Part shown: piece after piece, positions 36,631 through 45,836 of the stretch | Layout: every line of letters starts with the position of its first letter | How positions within the stretch are numbered: position 1 is the first letter of the stretch | From: Aquariibacter albus | GTDB taxonomy: Bacteria > Pseudomonadota > Gammaproteobacteria > Burkholderiales > Burkholderiaceae_C | Direction: 5' to 3' | DNA: 64,000 nt | Assembly (NCBI RefSeq): GCF_014145335.1 | Contig: NZ_JACIVI010000005.1 | Coordinates: 143,503 to 207,502 of the forward strand | The notes under the pieces: model-generated | The model's database searches: none | Told to the model about the DNA's origin: nothing | What the model saw: the letters and a program-made list of their open reading frames with translations, nothing else | Translations under genes and position numbers: made by a program

Positions 36631-38442
36631 ATGTTCGTTCGACCCCAGGAACTTGTTCGCTTGGCTCCCGTTCGCCAGTTCGCCATGCTGGGCCAGCGCC
36701 GTTTCGGGCCCTTCTTCTGGACCCAGTTCACCGGGGCGGCGAACGACAACCTGTTCAAGTTCGCCCTGACTGTGCTGCTGACCTACCGGCTGCAGCTCGA
36801 CTGGCTGCCGCCGGCGATGGTCGGGCTGGTGATCGGGGCGCTCTTCATCCTGCCCTTCGTGCTGTTCTCGGCGACCAGCGGGCAGCTGGCCGACAAGTAC
36901 GAGAAGGCTGCGCTGATGCGGCGGGTCAAGGATCTGGAGCTGCTGATCATGGCGCTGGCCGCCTGGGGCCTGCTGGCCCCGCAGCTCCCGCTGCTGCTGG
37001 CCTGCATCTTCCTGATGGGCCTGCATTCCACGCTGTTCGGCCCGGTCAAGTTCGCCTACCTGCCGCAGCACCTGAGTCCGCAGGAGCTGACCGGCGGCAA
37101 TGGCATGGTCGAGATGGGCACCTTCGTCGCCATCCTGCTCGGCAACCTGGCCGGCGGCCTGCTGATCGACGGGCCGCAGGGGCCGTTGGCGGTGGCCGGG
37201 GCCTGCCTGGGCGTGGCGGCCCTGGGGCGCTGGAGCGCGCAGCGCGTGCCCCCGTCCCCCGCACCGGAACCCGGCCTGCGGATCCGCTGGAATCCGCTGA
37301 CCGAAACCTGGCGCAATCTGCAGCAGGCGCGCAGCGACAAGGTGGTGTTCCGCTCGCTGCTCGGCATCTCCTGGATGTGGTTCTACGGTGCGGTGTTCCT
37401 GAGCCAGTTCCCCGCCTTCGCGAAGACGGTGCTGGGCGGTGACGCGGGCGTGGCCTCGCTGCTGCTGGTCGTGTTCTCGGTCGGCGTCGGCCTGGGCGCC
37501 CTGCTCTGCGAGCGCCTGAGCCGGCATCAGGTGGAGATTGGCCTGGTGCCGCTGGGGGCGGTCGGCATGAGCGCCTTCGGCATCGACCTCTACCTGGCCA
37601 CCCGCGGGCTGAGCCCCGGCCCCCTGCAGGACCTGGCCGGCTTCCTGGCCCGGCCCGGCAGCGGGCGGGTGCTGGCCGACCTGGCCCTGCTGGCTGCGGC
37701 CGCCGGGCTCTACAGCGTGCCGATGTATGCCCTGATCCAGCTGCGTTCGCCACCCAGCCACCGCGCACGGATCATCGCGGCCAACAACATCCTGAACGCG
37801 CTGTTCATGATCGCCAGCAGCCTGCTCGGCGGCGCGCTGCTGGCGGCGGGGGCGAGCCTGCCGGAGGTCTTTCTCGCGACCGCGCTGCTGAATGCGCTGG
37901 TGGCCGGAGCGGTCTTCGTCTGGGTGCCGGACTACTTGCTGCGCCTGGCCGTGCTGGGGGCCGCGCGGGGGCTGCAGCGCCTGCAGGTCGACGGTGCGGA
38001 GCAGCTGCCCGCCACCGGCCCGGCCCTGCTGCGGGCCCCGGCGCTCGGCCCGCTGGGGCCGCTGCTGCTGCAGGCCCTGGGGCCGCGGCCGGTGCGCTGC
38101 CTGGTGGATGCGCGCTGGCTCGCGCGACCGCTGCTGGGTCGCCTGCTGCGCCAGGCCGGCGCCCTGGGCGGCACGGTGGTCGAGGGCCGGCTGCAGCTGG
38201 ACGATGCACTGCAGGCCCGGGCGGCCCGGCTGCTGGCCGAGGGCGAGCTGCTGGCGGTGTTCGGGGCGGACGAGGCCGCCGACACCCTGCAGCGCGCGCA
38301 CCAGGGCGCGCTGACATCGATGCGCCTGCTGCGGGAGACCCGGACCACCGACCGCGCCACGGGCTTGCGGCTGGGGGCGGTGCTCCGGCTGCGCCTCGAA
38401 ATCCGCACGTCATCCGATCCGCGGGTCGGGCTGGCAGACTGA
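36631..38442 (+). CDS. LplT/Aas-like MFS transporter with degenerate acyltransferase tail
   Basis: About 603 residues. Residues to about 430 are a 12-helix MFS transporter of the LplT/Aas group (RRFGPFFWTQFTGAANDNLFKFAL, LADKYEKAALMRR, GLHSTLFGPVKFAYLPQHLSPQELTGGNGMVEMGTF). In relatives a PlsC acyltransferase domain follows; here the matching region (from VPDYLLRLAVLGAARGLQRLQVDGAEQLPA) lacks the NHxSxxD catalytic box (it reads LLRAPALGPLG) and has FGAD where FPEG is expected, then stops early. The transport half looks intact, the enzyme half dead. The ATG at 36631 abuts a terminator; TTG 36661 (AGGA upstream) or ATG 36685 are likelier starts. Confidence 0.82.
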   Translation: MFVRPQELVRLAPVRQFAMLGQRRFGPFFWTQFTGAANDNLFKFALTVLLTYRLQLDWLPPAMVGLVIGALFILPFVLFSATSGQLADKYEKAALMRRVKDLELLIMALAAWGLLAPQLPLLLACIFLMGLHSTLFGPVKFAYLPQHLSPQELTGGNGMVEMGTFVAILLGNLAGGLLIDGPQGPLAVAGACLGVAALGRWSAQRVPPSPAPEPGLRIRWNPLTETWRNLQQARSDKVVFRSLLGISWMWFYGAVFLSQFPAFAKTVLGGDAGVASLLLVVFSVGVGLGALLCERLSRHQVEIGLVPLGAVGMSAFGIDLYLATRGLSPGPLQDLAGFLARPGSGRVLADLALLAAAAGLYSVPMYALIQLRSPPSHRARIIAANNILNALFMIASSLLGGALLAAGASLPEVFLATALLNALVAGAVFVWVPDYLLRLAVLGAARGLQRLQVDGAEQLPATGPALLRAPALGPLGPLLLQALGPRPVRCLVDARWLARPLLGRLLRQAGALGGTVVEGRLQLDDALQARAARLLAEGELLAVFGADEAADTLQRAHQGALTSMRLLRETRTTDRATGLRLGAVLRLRLEIRTSSDPRVGLAD

Positions 38443-38475
38443 AGCCGACGCGTCCGACCCCCCTGCCCCCTGCCC

Positions 38476-39174
38476 ATGGCCCTGCCCCTCTCGCCCGAAG
38501 CCCGCGCCCGCATCCTGCCCTTCGCGGCCTTCATGCTCGTGCTGGCCCTGCGCGGCCAGCTGCCCGAGGAGGGCCTGGTGGCCGGCCTGCCGGTGGCCAC
38601 CGTCAGCGGCCTGCTCTACGGGGTTCAGGCCGGCCTGGCCGCGCTGCTGCTGGCCTGGGCCTGGCGCCACTACAGCGAGCTGCGCGGCCCGGCCGCCCGC
38701 ATGGCGGCGCGGGACTGGGGCCTGGCCGTGGGGGTGGGCCTGGCGGTCTTCGGCCTCTGGATCGGCCTGGACGAACCCTGGATGCGACTCGGCGAGCCCA
38801 GCGCCGGCTTCCGCGCCCGCGATGCGGCCGGCGAGCTGCAATGGGGCCTGATCGCGCTGCGCTGGGCCGGCGCGGCCCTGGTGGTGCCACTGATGGAGGA
38901 ACTGTTCTGGCGCGGCTACCTGATGCGCTGGATCGAGCGCGCCGACTTCCTGCAGGTCGAGGCGCGCACGGTCGGCGCGCGGGCCGTGCTGCTGTCGACC
39001 GGCGTCTTCACCCTGGCCCACACCGAATGGCTGGCCGCCGTGCTGGCCGGCCTTGCCTACGCACTGCTCTACCGCCAGACGGGCAAGCTGTGGACGGCCG
39101 TGGCCGCCCATGCGGTGACCAATGGCGTGCTCGGCCTCTGGGTGATCCGGCAGGGCGCCTGGCAGTACTGGTGA
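38476..39174 (+). CDS. Exosortase-associated CAAX prenyl protease-related membrane protein
   Basis: A 232-residue polytopic protein of the CPBP/Abi superfamily. The core carries VVPLMEELFWRGYLMRWI (the EExxxR motif) and a histidine in FTLAHTEWLAAVLAGLAYALLYRQTGKLWTAVAAHAVTNGVLGLWVIRQGAWQYW. This pattern, including the closing W, matches the CAAX-protease-related subfamily that co-occurs with PEP-CTERM/exosortase systems. The PEP-CTERM gene lies 2 kb upstream, consistent with that. The target protein is unknown; it is predicted to be a glutamic intramembrane protease. Confidence 0.8.
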   Translation: MALPLSPEARARILPFAAFMLVLALRGQLPEEGLVAGLPVATVSGLLYGVQAGLAALLLAWAWRHYSELRGPAARMAARDWGLAVGVGLAVFGLWIGLDEPWMRLGEPSAGFRARDAAGELQWGLIALRWAGAALVVPLMEELFWRGYLMRWIERADFLQVEARTVGARAVLLSTGVFTLAHTEWLAAVLAGLAYALLYRQTGKLWTAVAAHAVTNGVLGLWVIRQGAWQYW

Positions 39175-39187
39175 GCCGCGGCGGGCC

Positions 39188-39727
39188 TCAGTGCCCGTCG
39201 AAGCTGACGAGGGTGTGCAGCGCCAGGCCCTCGGCACGCAGCCGCGTGCTGCCGCCCAGCTCGGGCAGGTCGACGATGGCCGCGCCCTCGATGACCGTGG
39301 CGCCCAGGCGCTCCAGCAGCTTCTTGCCGGCGAGCATGGTGCCGCCGGTGGCGATCAGGTCGTCGACCAGCACGACGCGGTCGCCGGGCTTGACGGCATC
39401 GGTGTGCAGCTCGACGGTGGCCTCGCCGTATTCGAGCGCATAGGACTCCTCGACCGTGTCGAAGGGCAGCTTGCCCTTCTTGCGGATGGGCACGAAGCCG
39501 ATGTTGAGCTCGTAGGCCAGCACCGCGCCGAGGATGAAGCCGCGCGCGTCGATGCCGGCGATCGCGTCCGGCCGCGCATCGAAGTAGCGGTGCACGAACT
39601 GGTCGATCAGCACGCGGAAGACGCGCGGGTTCTGCAGCAGCGGCGTGATGTCGCGGAACTGCACGCCCGGCTCGGGCCAGTCGGGCACGGTGCGGAGGGT
39701 CTGGCGGATCAGGTCGCGGTCGTCCAT
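39188..39727 (-). CDS. apt: Adenine phosphoribosyltransferase
   Basis: A 179-residue protein, standard for Apt. It shows [81 protein letters not shown] (the PRPP-binding loop). It converts adenine and PRPP to AMP in purine salvage. It lies 59 bp downstream of the Kef-type antiporter gene on the same strand and is convergent with the CAAX-protease-related gene (13-bp gap). Confidence 0.95.
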   Translation of the reverse strand: MDDRDLIRQTLRTVPDWPEPGVQFRDITPLLQNPRVFRVLIDQFVHRYFDARPDAIAGIDARGFILGAVLAYELNIGFVPIRKKGKLPFDTVEESYALEYGEATVELHTDAVKPGDRVVLVDDLIATGGTMLAGKKLLERLGATVIEGAAIVDLPELGGSTRLRAEGLALHTLVSFDGH

Positions 39728-39786
39728 GGCGGGCTCGGGTGGGGCGGGGCCGCGCGGCGGGCGGCGGGAAACAGGGGGCGGCAGGC

Positions 39787-41799
39787 TCAGGCCTTGGAGA
39801 GCTTCTCCTCGGCCAGGGCCAAAGCCTCGGGCCGGCCCGACAGCACCAGGGTGTCGCCGCCGCCGAATTGCAGATCTTCCTGCGGCCGCAGCACCGCACC
39901 GCCCTGGCGGCGGAGGGAGACGATGGAGACACCCAGCACGGCCAGGCCGGCCGCCTCCAGCGGCTGGCCGGCCAGGCGGCTGGCCAGCGGCAGGCTGACG
40001 GTGGCCAGGCGGACCTGGCCCTGATCCTCGCTGCCCTCGTCGTCGGCGCCATGGAACCAGCCGCGCAGCAGGCCGTAGCGCGCCTCGCGCTGGGCCTGCA
40101 CCAGGCGCAGCACGCGGCGCACCGGCACGCCGACCAGGGCGAGCACCTGCGAGGCCATCATCAGCGAGCCTTCGATGGCCTCGGGCACGACCTCGGTCGC
40201 GCCGGCAGCACGCAGCTTCTCCAGATCGGTGTCGTCGATGGTGCGAACGACCACGGGCACGCGCGGCGCATGCTCGCGCACGAGCTGCAGGATGCGCAGG
40301 GCCGAGGCGCTGTCGTGGTAGCTCACGACCACGGCCGTGGCGCGCGCAAGGCCGGCCGCCATCAGGCTCTGGAGCCGGGCGGCGTCGCCGAAGACCACGC
40401 TCTGGCCGGCCGCCGCGGCCTGGCGGACGCGGTCGGGGTCGAGGTCCAGCGCCATGTAGGGAATGGACTCGCTGTCGAGCATGCGCGCCAGGTTCTGGCC
40501 GCTGCGGCCGTAGCCGCAGATGATCACGTGGGCCTCGGTACGGATCGAGCGCTTGGCGATGGTGGTGAGCTGCACCGACTGCATCAGCCAGTCGCTGGCG
40601 GCCAGCTTCATCACGATGCGGTCGCTGCGCTGGACGATCAGCGGCGTGGCCAGCATGGACAAGACCATGGCCGCGAGCACCGGGCTTTCCAGCCGGGCCG
40701 GCATCAGGCCGGCCTGGGCCGCCAGGGCCAGCAGCACGAAGCCGAACTCGCCGGCCTGGGCCAGGTAGAGGCCGGTGCGCAGCGCGGTGCCGGGCGCCGC
40801 GCCGAAGGCCCGGGCCAGCAGGGTGACCAGGCCGAACTTGAAGAGCACCGGCAGCGTGGTCAGCAGGGCGACGATGGCCCAGTGCTCGGCCACCACCCGC
40901 CAGTCCAGCTTCATGCCGATGGTGATGAAGAAGAGGCCGAGCAGCACGTCGTGGAAGGGCCGGATGTCGGTCTCGACCTGGTGCTTGTATTCGGTCTCGG
41001 CGATCAGCATGCCGGCGACGAAGGCGCCCAGGGCCAGCGACAGGCCGGCATGCTCGGTCAGCCAGGCCAGGCCCAGGGTGACGAGCAGCAGGTTGAGGAC
41101 GAACAGCTCCTCGCTGCGACGGCGGGCGACCATCGTCAGCCACCAGCGCATCACGCGCGGGCCGCCGACCAGCAGCAGACCCAGCAGCACGGCGGCCTTC
41201 AGGCCGGCCAGGCCCAGGGCGCGGACGAGGTCGTCGGCGCCCTCGGGGCCCAGCTCGCCCAGGGCCGGGATCAGCACCAGCAGCGGCACCACGGCCAGGT
41301 CCTGGAAGAGCAGCACGCCCATCACCCGCTTGCCGTGCTCGCTTTCCAGCTCAAGGCGCTCGGCCATCAGCTTGACGAGGATGGCGGTGGAGCTCATGGC
41401 CAGCGCCGCCCCCAGGGCCAGGGCATGCGACCAACCCAGGGTCCAGACCCGGCCCAGCGCGTGGGTCCAAATCCAGGCCAGGCCGGCATTGAGCAGCAGG
41501 GTGCCCAGCATGGTCAGGCCGACCTGCGACAGACCCAGGCCGAAGACCAGGGTGCGCATCGCCCGCAGCTTGGGCCGGTTGAACTCCAGCCCGATCACGA
41601 ACATGAGGAAGACGACGCCGAACTCCGCCAGGTAGCGGATGCCGGCCGAATCCTTGGCCAGGGCCAGCGCATTCGGCCCGATCAGCACGCCCACCGCCAG
41701 GTAGCCCAGCATCGGCGGCAGCTTCAGCAGGCGGCAGGCCACCACGCCGAGCACGGCGGCCACCAGGTACAGCAGGGTCAGGTCGAGGGTGGAGGCCAT
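39787..41799 (-). CDS. Monovalent cation:proton antiporter-2 (Kef-type) with TrkA domains
   Basis: A 670-residue protein from the ATG at 41799 (an upstream extension to 41892 has no support). A CPA2 antiporter domain of about 12 helices covers residues 1-390 ([40 protein letters not shown]). It is followed by a RCK/TrkA-N Rossmann domain ([17 protein letters not shown], about 415-530) and a TrkA-C domain at the C terminus. This is KefB/C architecture: a ligand-gated potassium efflux system protecting against electrophiles or pH shifts. The glutathione-gated status and specific ion cannot be read. Divergent from kdsD. Confidence 0.9.
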   Translation of the reverse strand: MASTLDLTLLYLVAAVLGVVACRLLKLPPMLGYLAVGVLIGPNALALAKDSAGIRYLAEFGVVFLMFVIGLEFNRPKLRAMRTLVFGLGLSQVGLTMLGTLLLNAGLAWIWTHALGRVWTLGWSHALALGAALAMSSTAILVKLMAERLELESEHGKRVMGVLLFQDLAVVPLLVLIPALGELGPEGADDLVRALGLAGLKAAVLLGLLLVGGPRVMRWWLTMVARRRSEELFVLNLLLVTLGLAWLTEHAGLSLALGAFVAGMLIAETEYKHQVETDIRPFHDVLLGLFFITIGMKLDWRVVAEHWAIVALLTTLPVLFKFGLVTLLARAFGAAPGTALRTGLYLAQAGEFGFVLLALAAQAGLMPARLESPVLAAMVLSMLATPLIVQRSDRIVMKLAASDWLMQSVQLTTIAKRSIRTEAHVIICGYGRSGQNLARMLDSESIPYMALDLDPDRVRQAAAAGQSVVFGDAARLQSLMAAGLARATAVVVSYHDSASALRILQLVREHAPRVPVVVRTIDDTDLEKLRAAGATEVVPEAIEGSLMMASQVLALVGVPVRRVLRLVQAQREARYGLLRGWFHGADDEGSEDQGQVRLATVSLPLASRLAGQPLEAAGLAVLGVSIVSLRRQGGAVLRPQEDLQFGGGDTLVLSGRPEALALAEEKLSKA

Positions 41800-41893
41800 G
41801 CAGCTCAGCAGGTCCGCGCAGCCGGCGCGGCGGGGGGCGGAGGGGCCGCGCGCTCGGCGGCCGGCGGCGGCAGCTCGCAAGAAGGGCGCCACC

Positions 41894-41899
41894 TAGAAT
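41894..41899 (+). promoter_or_regulatory. Putative -10 box of kdsD
   Basis: TAGAAT ends 6 nt before the ATG at 41906, the same spacing as at the metH half gene. The predicted start of transcription would coincide with the ATG, giving a leaderless mRNA. No clear -35 hexamer is visible. Confidence 0.35.
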
Positions 41900-41905
41900 G
41901 AGGCG

Positions 41906-42940
41906 ATGCTACCGAACGATGATGCCCGCTCCGCACGCGCCGGAGATCGCGCCGCCGATGACGAGCGCGCTGTCCAGGCCGGCATGCGCGCGCTGGGCAT
42001 CGAGGCCCAGGCCCTGCTGAGGCTGCAGGCTGGGCTCGGGGCACCGCCACAGGCCGGGGCTTTCGCGGCCGCCGTGGCCACCGTGCTGGCCTGCCACGGC
42101 CGGGTGGTGGTGATGGGCATGGGCAAGAGCGGCCATGTCGGCCGCAAGATCGCCGCGACCCTGGCCTCCACCGGCACGCCCGCCCTGTTCGTGCACCCGG
42201 CCGAGGCCAGCCATGGCGACCTGGGCATGGTGACGGCAGCCGATGTGGTGATTGCGATCAGCAACTCCGGCGAAAGCGACGAGCTGAACGTGATCCTGCC
42301 GGTGCTCAAGCGCCAGGGCGTGCCGCTGATCGCCATGAGCGGCCGGTCGGACTCGACGCTGGCCCGGCATGCCCGCATCGCCCTGTCGACCGCGGTCGAG
42401 CAGGAAGCCTGTCCGCTGAACCTGGCGCCGACGGCCAGCACCACCGCACAGATCGCCCTGGGCGACGCCCTGGCCGTCGCGCTGCTGGAGGCGCGCGGCT
42501 TCCGCGAGGAGGACTTCGCCCGCTCGCACCCCGGCGGCGCGCTGGGCCGCAAGCTGCTGCTGCATGTGCGCGACCTGATGCGGGCGGGCGAGGCCGTGCC
42601 GCGCGTCGCGCCGGACACGCCCTTCACCACCATGCTGCGCGAGATGAGCGCCAAGGGCCTGGGTTTCACCGCGGTGGTCGATGCGAGCGGCCAGCCGCTG
42701 GGCGTCTTCACCGACGGCGACCTGCGCCGCCTGATCGAGAGGGGCGGCGACTGGCGCGGCCACTGCGCCGAGCAGCTGATGCATGCCACGCCGCGGCGCA
42801 TCCGCGACGACGCGCTGGCCGTCGAGGCGGCCGAGCTGATGGAGGCCCACCGCATCACCAGCCTGCTGGTCGTCGATGCCGGCGGCCTGCTGGTCGGTGC
42901 GATCAACACCAACGACCTGATGCGCGCCAAGGTCATCTGA
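41906..42940 (+). CDS. kdsD: D-arabinose-5-phosphate isomerase (KdsD/KpsF family)
   Basis: A 344-residue protein: a SIS sugar isomerase domain (VVMGMGKSGHVGRKIAATLASTGTPALFVHPAEASHGDLGMV, residues about 65-110) followed by two CBS domains (about 210-340). It converts ribulose-5-phosphate to arabinose-5-phosphate, the first step of Kdo synthesis for LPS. The next gene is kdsC (26-bp gap), confirming the pathway. A TAGAAT box 6 nt before the ATG suggests a leaderless transcript. Confidence 0.95.
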   Translation: MLPNDDARSARAGDRAADDERAVQAGMRALGIEAQALLRLQAGLGAPPQAGAFAAAVATVLACHGRVVVMGMGKSGHVGRKIAATLASTGTPALFVHPAEASHGDLGMVTAADVVIAISNSGESDELNVILPVLKRQGVPLIAMSGRSDSTLARHARIALSTAVEQEACPLNLAPTASTTAQIALGDALAVALLEARGFREEDFARSHPGGALGRKLLLHVRDLMRAGEAVPRVAPDTPFTTMLREMSAKGLGFTAVVDASGQPLGVFTDGDLRRLIERGGDWRGHCAEQLMHATPRRIRDDALAVEAAELMEAHRITSLLVVDAGGLLVGAINTNDLMRAKVI

Positions 42941-42966
42941 GCCGCGGCGCCCACCCTGAGCTGTCC

Positions 42967-43566
42967 ATGCCCACCGCGCCCCGCCCGCTCCGCCCCACCC
43001 TGCGCTTCGCGCCCGAACTGCTGCTGGCCGCCCAGGGCCCGACCGGCCGCCTGCGCGCGGCGATCTTCGACGTCGATGGCGTGCTGACCGACGGCAGCGT
43101 CTGGATCTCGGCCGAAGGCGAGACGATCAAGCCCTTTTCCGTCCTCGACGGCCACGGCCTGAAGCTGCTGGCGCGCGGCGGCATCGAACCGCTGATCGTG
43201 ACGGGCCGCGACTCCGCCGCCGTCCGGCGCCGGGTGGCCGACCTCGGCCTGCAGCACGCCGTCTATGGCGCCGGCGACAAGCTGGCCGCCGCCGGGGCCC
43301 TGCTCGACCGCCTCGGCCTGGACTGGTCCGAGGTCGCCGCCATCGGCGACGACTGGCCCGACCTGCCGCTGCTGCTGCGGGCGGGCTTTGCCGCCTGCCC
43401 GCCCGGCGCCCATGCCGAGGTGCGTGCGGCCGTGCACCACATCACCACAGCCGAGGGCGGCCGGGGCGCAGGGCGCGAGTTCTGCGACCTGCTGCTGATG
43501 GCCGCCGGCCGCTACGCCGAGCTGCTTCAGGGCCATCTGACCACCCTGGACGGGACCCGGCCATGA
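42967..43566 (+). CDS. kdsC: 3-deoxy-D-manno-octulosonate 8-phosphate phosphatase
   Basis: A 199-residue HAD-superfamily phosphatase with no cap domain. The catalytic motif is IFDVDGVLTDGSVWIS, then the KPFSVLDGHGLKLLARGGIEPLIVTGRDSAAVRRR and AAIGDDWPDLPLLLRAGFAACPPGAHAEV segments. It releases phosphate from Kdo-8-P, forming Kdo. The stop overlaps the lptC start (ATGA). Its N terminus is about 15 residues longer than usual. Confidence 0.95.
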   Translation: MPTAPRPLRPTLRFAPELLLAAQGPTGRLRAAIFDVDGVLTDGSVWISAEGETIKPFSVLDGHGLKLLARGGIEPLIVTGRDSAAVRRRVADLGLQHAVYGAGDKLAAAGALLDRLGLDWSEVAAIGDDWPDLPLLLRAGFAACPPGAHAEVRAAVHHITTAEGGRGAGREFCDLLLMAAGRYAELLQGHLTTLDGTRP

Positions 43567-44396
43567 AGCCGCCGCCGCGCAGCGGCGAGCCCGCTCCGGC
43601 CGACAGCGGCCTGGCCGACGAGGCCCCCTTCGCCGAACTGCGCCCGCTGGCCCCGCTGCGGCGCCGCGATGCGCGGGCTCCCGCAGCCGTCGGCCCCTGG
43701 CCGCTGCGGCTCTACGTGCGCGCCTGGGATGCCATGCTGGGCTCGCTGCCGGTGCTGCTGCTGGCCGTGCTCGCCGGACTGAGCTGGTGGCTGGTCCGGA
43801 GCACGCCCGAGCCCGAGGCCGACGCACCGGAACGCGCGCTGCGCCACGTGCCCGACTACACGATGCAGCACTTCGCGATGAGCGCCTACGGGGCCGATGG
43901 CCGACTGCAGCACCGCCTGGCCGGCGAGGCCTTGCGCCACTACCCGGACACCCAGACCCTGGAGATCGACGCGATCCGGATGGTCGGCTTCGACACCGGG
44001 GGCCAGCTGCTGCGCGGCCGGGCCGAACGCGGCTGGAGCCGGGAGGACGGCAGCGAATTGCGACTGAACGGCAAGGTGATCATCCAGCGTGAGCGCTTAC
44101 TATCTTCAAACGCGCCTGCTGACGACCTGGGTGCAGGACGGCTCGAGTTTCTCGGCGAGCGCCTGGATGTCTTCCCCGAACGCAAGACCCTGCACAGCAG
44201 CCTGCCCGTGACCCTGCGCGACCGCCGCAGCGAGGTGCACGGCGGCAGCCTGGACTACGACCATGTGCAGCGGGTTGCGGTGCTTGCCGGGGGCGTGCGT
44301 GGCCGCTTCCTGCCGCCGGAGGACGCCAGCCGGCTCGCGCCGCTGGCGACGGATGCCGCCCCCCCGGCTTCGGCGGCATCCGCAGCCTTGCCATGA
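43563..44396 (+). CDS. lptC: LPS export system protein LptC
   Basis: A 277-residue inner-membrane-anchored protein. The N-terminal 55 residues are disordered, then one helix (LGSLPVLLLAVLAGLSWWLV), then the periplasmic LptC beta-jellyroll (PDYTMQHFAMSAYGADGRLQHRLAGEALRHYPDTQTLEIDAI). LptC passes LPS from LptBFG to LptA. It overlaps kdsC by 4 bp. In most Betaproteobacteria lptA and lptB follow; here a short-chain dehydrogenase gene follows with a 4-bp overlap, so lptA and lptB must be elsewhere. The C terminus is longer than E. coli LptC (191 residues). Confidence 0.88.
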   Translation: MKPPPRSGEPAPADSGLADEAPFAELRPLAPLRRRDARAPAAVGPWPLRLYVRAWDAMLGSLPVLLLAVLAGLSWWLVRSTPEPEADAPERALRHVPDYTMQHFAMSAYGADGRLQHRLAGEALRHYPDTQTLEIDAIRMVGFDTGGQLLRGRAERGWSREDGSELRLNGKVIIQRERLLSSNAPADDLGAGRLEFLGERLDVFPERKTLHSSLPVTLRDRRSEVHGGSLDYDHVQRVAVLAGGVRGRFLPPEDASRLAPLATDAAPPASAASAALP

Positions 44397-45175
44397 GCGA
44401 CAGCCGACCGCTGGTCTGCATCACCGGCGCCTCGAGCGGCATCGGTCAGGCCCTGGCCCGGCGCTTCCATGCCGCCGGCTGGCGGCTGGCCCTGGTCGCG
44501 CGCCGGGCCGAAGCCCTCGAGACCTGGTGTCGCGCGGAGGGCTGGGCCCCGGCCGACTGGGCCGTGTTCGCCGCCGACGTGCGGCAGGAAGCCAGCATGA
44601 TCGCCGCCGGCGAAGCCTGCCTGGCGCAGCTCGGCCTGCCGGATGTGGTGATCGCGAACGCTGGGATCAGCATCGGGGTGGACACGGCCATCGCGGCCGA
44701 CCTGGCCGTCTTCCGTGCCACGCTGGAGACCAATCTGCTGGGCATGGCCGCCACCTTCCAACCCTTCCTCGGGCCGATGCGCGCACGCGGCCAGGGCTGT
44801 CTTGTCGGCATCGCCAGCGTGGCGGCGATCCGCGGCCTGCCCGGTCACGGCGCCTACTGCGCCAGCAAGGCCGGCGTGGTCGCCTACCTGGAAAGCCTGC
44901 GGGGCGAATGTCGCGGCCAGGGGCTGCAGGTGGTGACCCTGGTGCCGGGCTATGTGGCCACGCCGCTGACGGCGCGCAACCCCTACGGCATGCCCTTCCT
45001 GATGTCGGCCGAGGCCTTCGCAGGACAGGCCTTCCGGGCCATCGTCCGGGGCGACAGCTACCGGGTCATTCCCCGGCCGATGGGCGTGGTGGCCAAGCTG
45101 CTGCGCCTGTTGCCGAATCCGCTGTTCGACCGTCTGCTGGCGGGCCGCGGCCGCAAGCCACGCCAGACCGACTGA
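44393..45175 (+). CDS. Short-chain dehydrogenase/reductase
   Basis: A 260-residue SDR protein. TGASSGIGQALARRF is the NAD(P)-binding motif (about residues 11-25), IANAGISIG the NAG block, and ASVAAIRGLPGHGAYCASKAGVVAYLE contains Ser, Tyr and Lys of the catalytic triad. C-terminal residues (VIPRPMGVVAKLLRLLPNPLFDRLL) resemble those of YohF/DltE-like oxidoreductases. The ATG overlaps the lptC stop, so it is in the kdsDC-lptC transcript. A role in LPS or lipid modification is possible but unproven. Confidence 0.88.
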   Translation: MSDSRPLVCITGASSGIGQALARRFHAAGWRLALVARRAEALETWCRAEGWAPADWAVFAADVRQEASMIAAGEACLAQLGLPDVVIANAGISIGVDTAIAADLAVFRATLETNLLGMAATFQPFLGPMRARGQGCLVGIASVAAIRGLPGHGAYCASKAGVVAYLESLRGECRGQGLQVVTLVPGYVATPLTARNPYGMPFLMSAEAFAGQAFRAIVRGDSYRVIPRPMGVVAKLLRLLPNPLFDRLLAGRGRKPRQTD

Positions 45176-45224
45176 AGCGAACCGGGCGGCGACCGCGCAG
45201 ACCGAAGGCGAGACGCCCATGAAA

Positions 45225-45246
45225 AACGGCGGCCGAGGCCGCCGTT
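45225..45246 (-). terminator. Intrinsic terminator after the RRM protein gene
   Basis: AACGGCGGCC (45225-45234), GA loop, GGCCGCCGTT (45237-45246). On the minus strand the stem is followed by five T. It sits between the convergent SDR and RRM genes; it may also stop SDR transcripts, though without a T tract on that side. Confidence 0.8.
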
Positions 45247-45299
45247 GTCATGCGTCACGGGGCCGGGCGCTTGCCGCGCCGAACCCCGGCATCGGTGGA

Positions 45300-45836
45300 T
45301 CAGTAACCGCCGCCACCGCCGTAGCCGCCGCGGCCACCGCCACCGTAGCCACCGCGACCGCCGCCACCTTCACCGCGGCCGCCGCCGCCGTAGCCGCCAC
45401 CACCGCCGTAGCCGCCGCGGCCACCGCCGCCGCCTTCGCCCCGGCCGCCGCCGCCATAACCACCACCACCGCCGCCGCCGTAACCGCCGCCACCACCCCC
45501 ACCGTAGCCGCCGCCACCGCCGCCTTCACGCGGGCCGCGGTTGAAACCGCCACCGCCGTAGGGGCCACGGAAGCCGCTGGGGCGCTCTTCACGGGGACGG
45601 GCCTCATTGACCACCAGCGGGCGACCCGACAGGGGCTGGCCGTTCATGCCTTGCACGGCCGACTGAGCTTCGGCATCGCTGCCCATCTCGACGAAACCGA
45701 AACCCTTGGAGCGACCGGTGTCGCGATCCATCATGACCTTGGCGGAGGTCACCGAACCGAACTGCGAGAACGCCTCGTGGAGTTCCTCGTCACGCACCGA
45801 GTAGGCCAGGTTGCCTACGTAAAGCTTGTTGCCCAT
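45300..45836 (-). CDS. Glycine-rich RRM RNA-binding protein
   Basis: A 178-residue protein with a single RRM at residues 1-80: RNP2 is LYVGNL (5-10) and RNP1 is KGFGFVEM (44-51). The remainder (about 95-178) is almost only Gly, Tyr and Arg (GGGGGYGGGG with RGEGGGGRGGYG units), like cold-inducible cyanobacterial and plant glycine-rich proteins. It probably binds mRNA under stress. The ATG has AAAGG 8 nt upstream. The 434-bp region between it and the EF-hand gene has visibly lower GC, with a doubled GGTACC (45874-45879, 45884-45889) in its leader. The complementary strand holds a long Ala/Thr frame that is only a shadow. Confidence 0.92.
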   Translation of the reverse strand: MGNKLYVGNLAYSVRDEELHEAFSQFGSVTSAKVMMDRDTGRSKGFGFVEMGSDAEAQSAVQGMNGQPLSGRPLVVNEARPREERPSGFRGPYGGGGFNRGPREGGGGGGYGGGGGGGYGGGGGGGYGGGGRGEGGGGGRGGYGGGGGYGGGGRGEGGGGRGGYGGGGRGGYGGGGGY

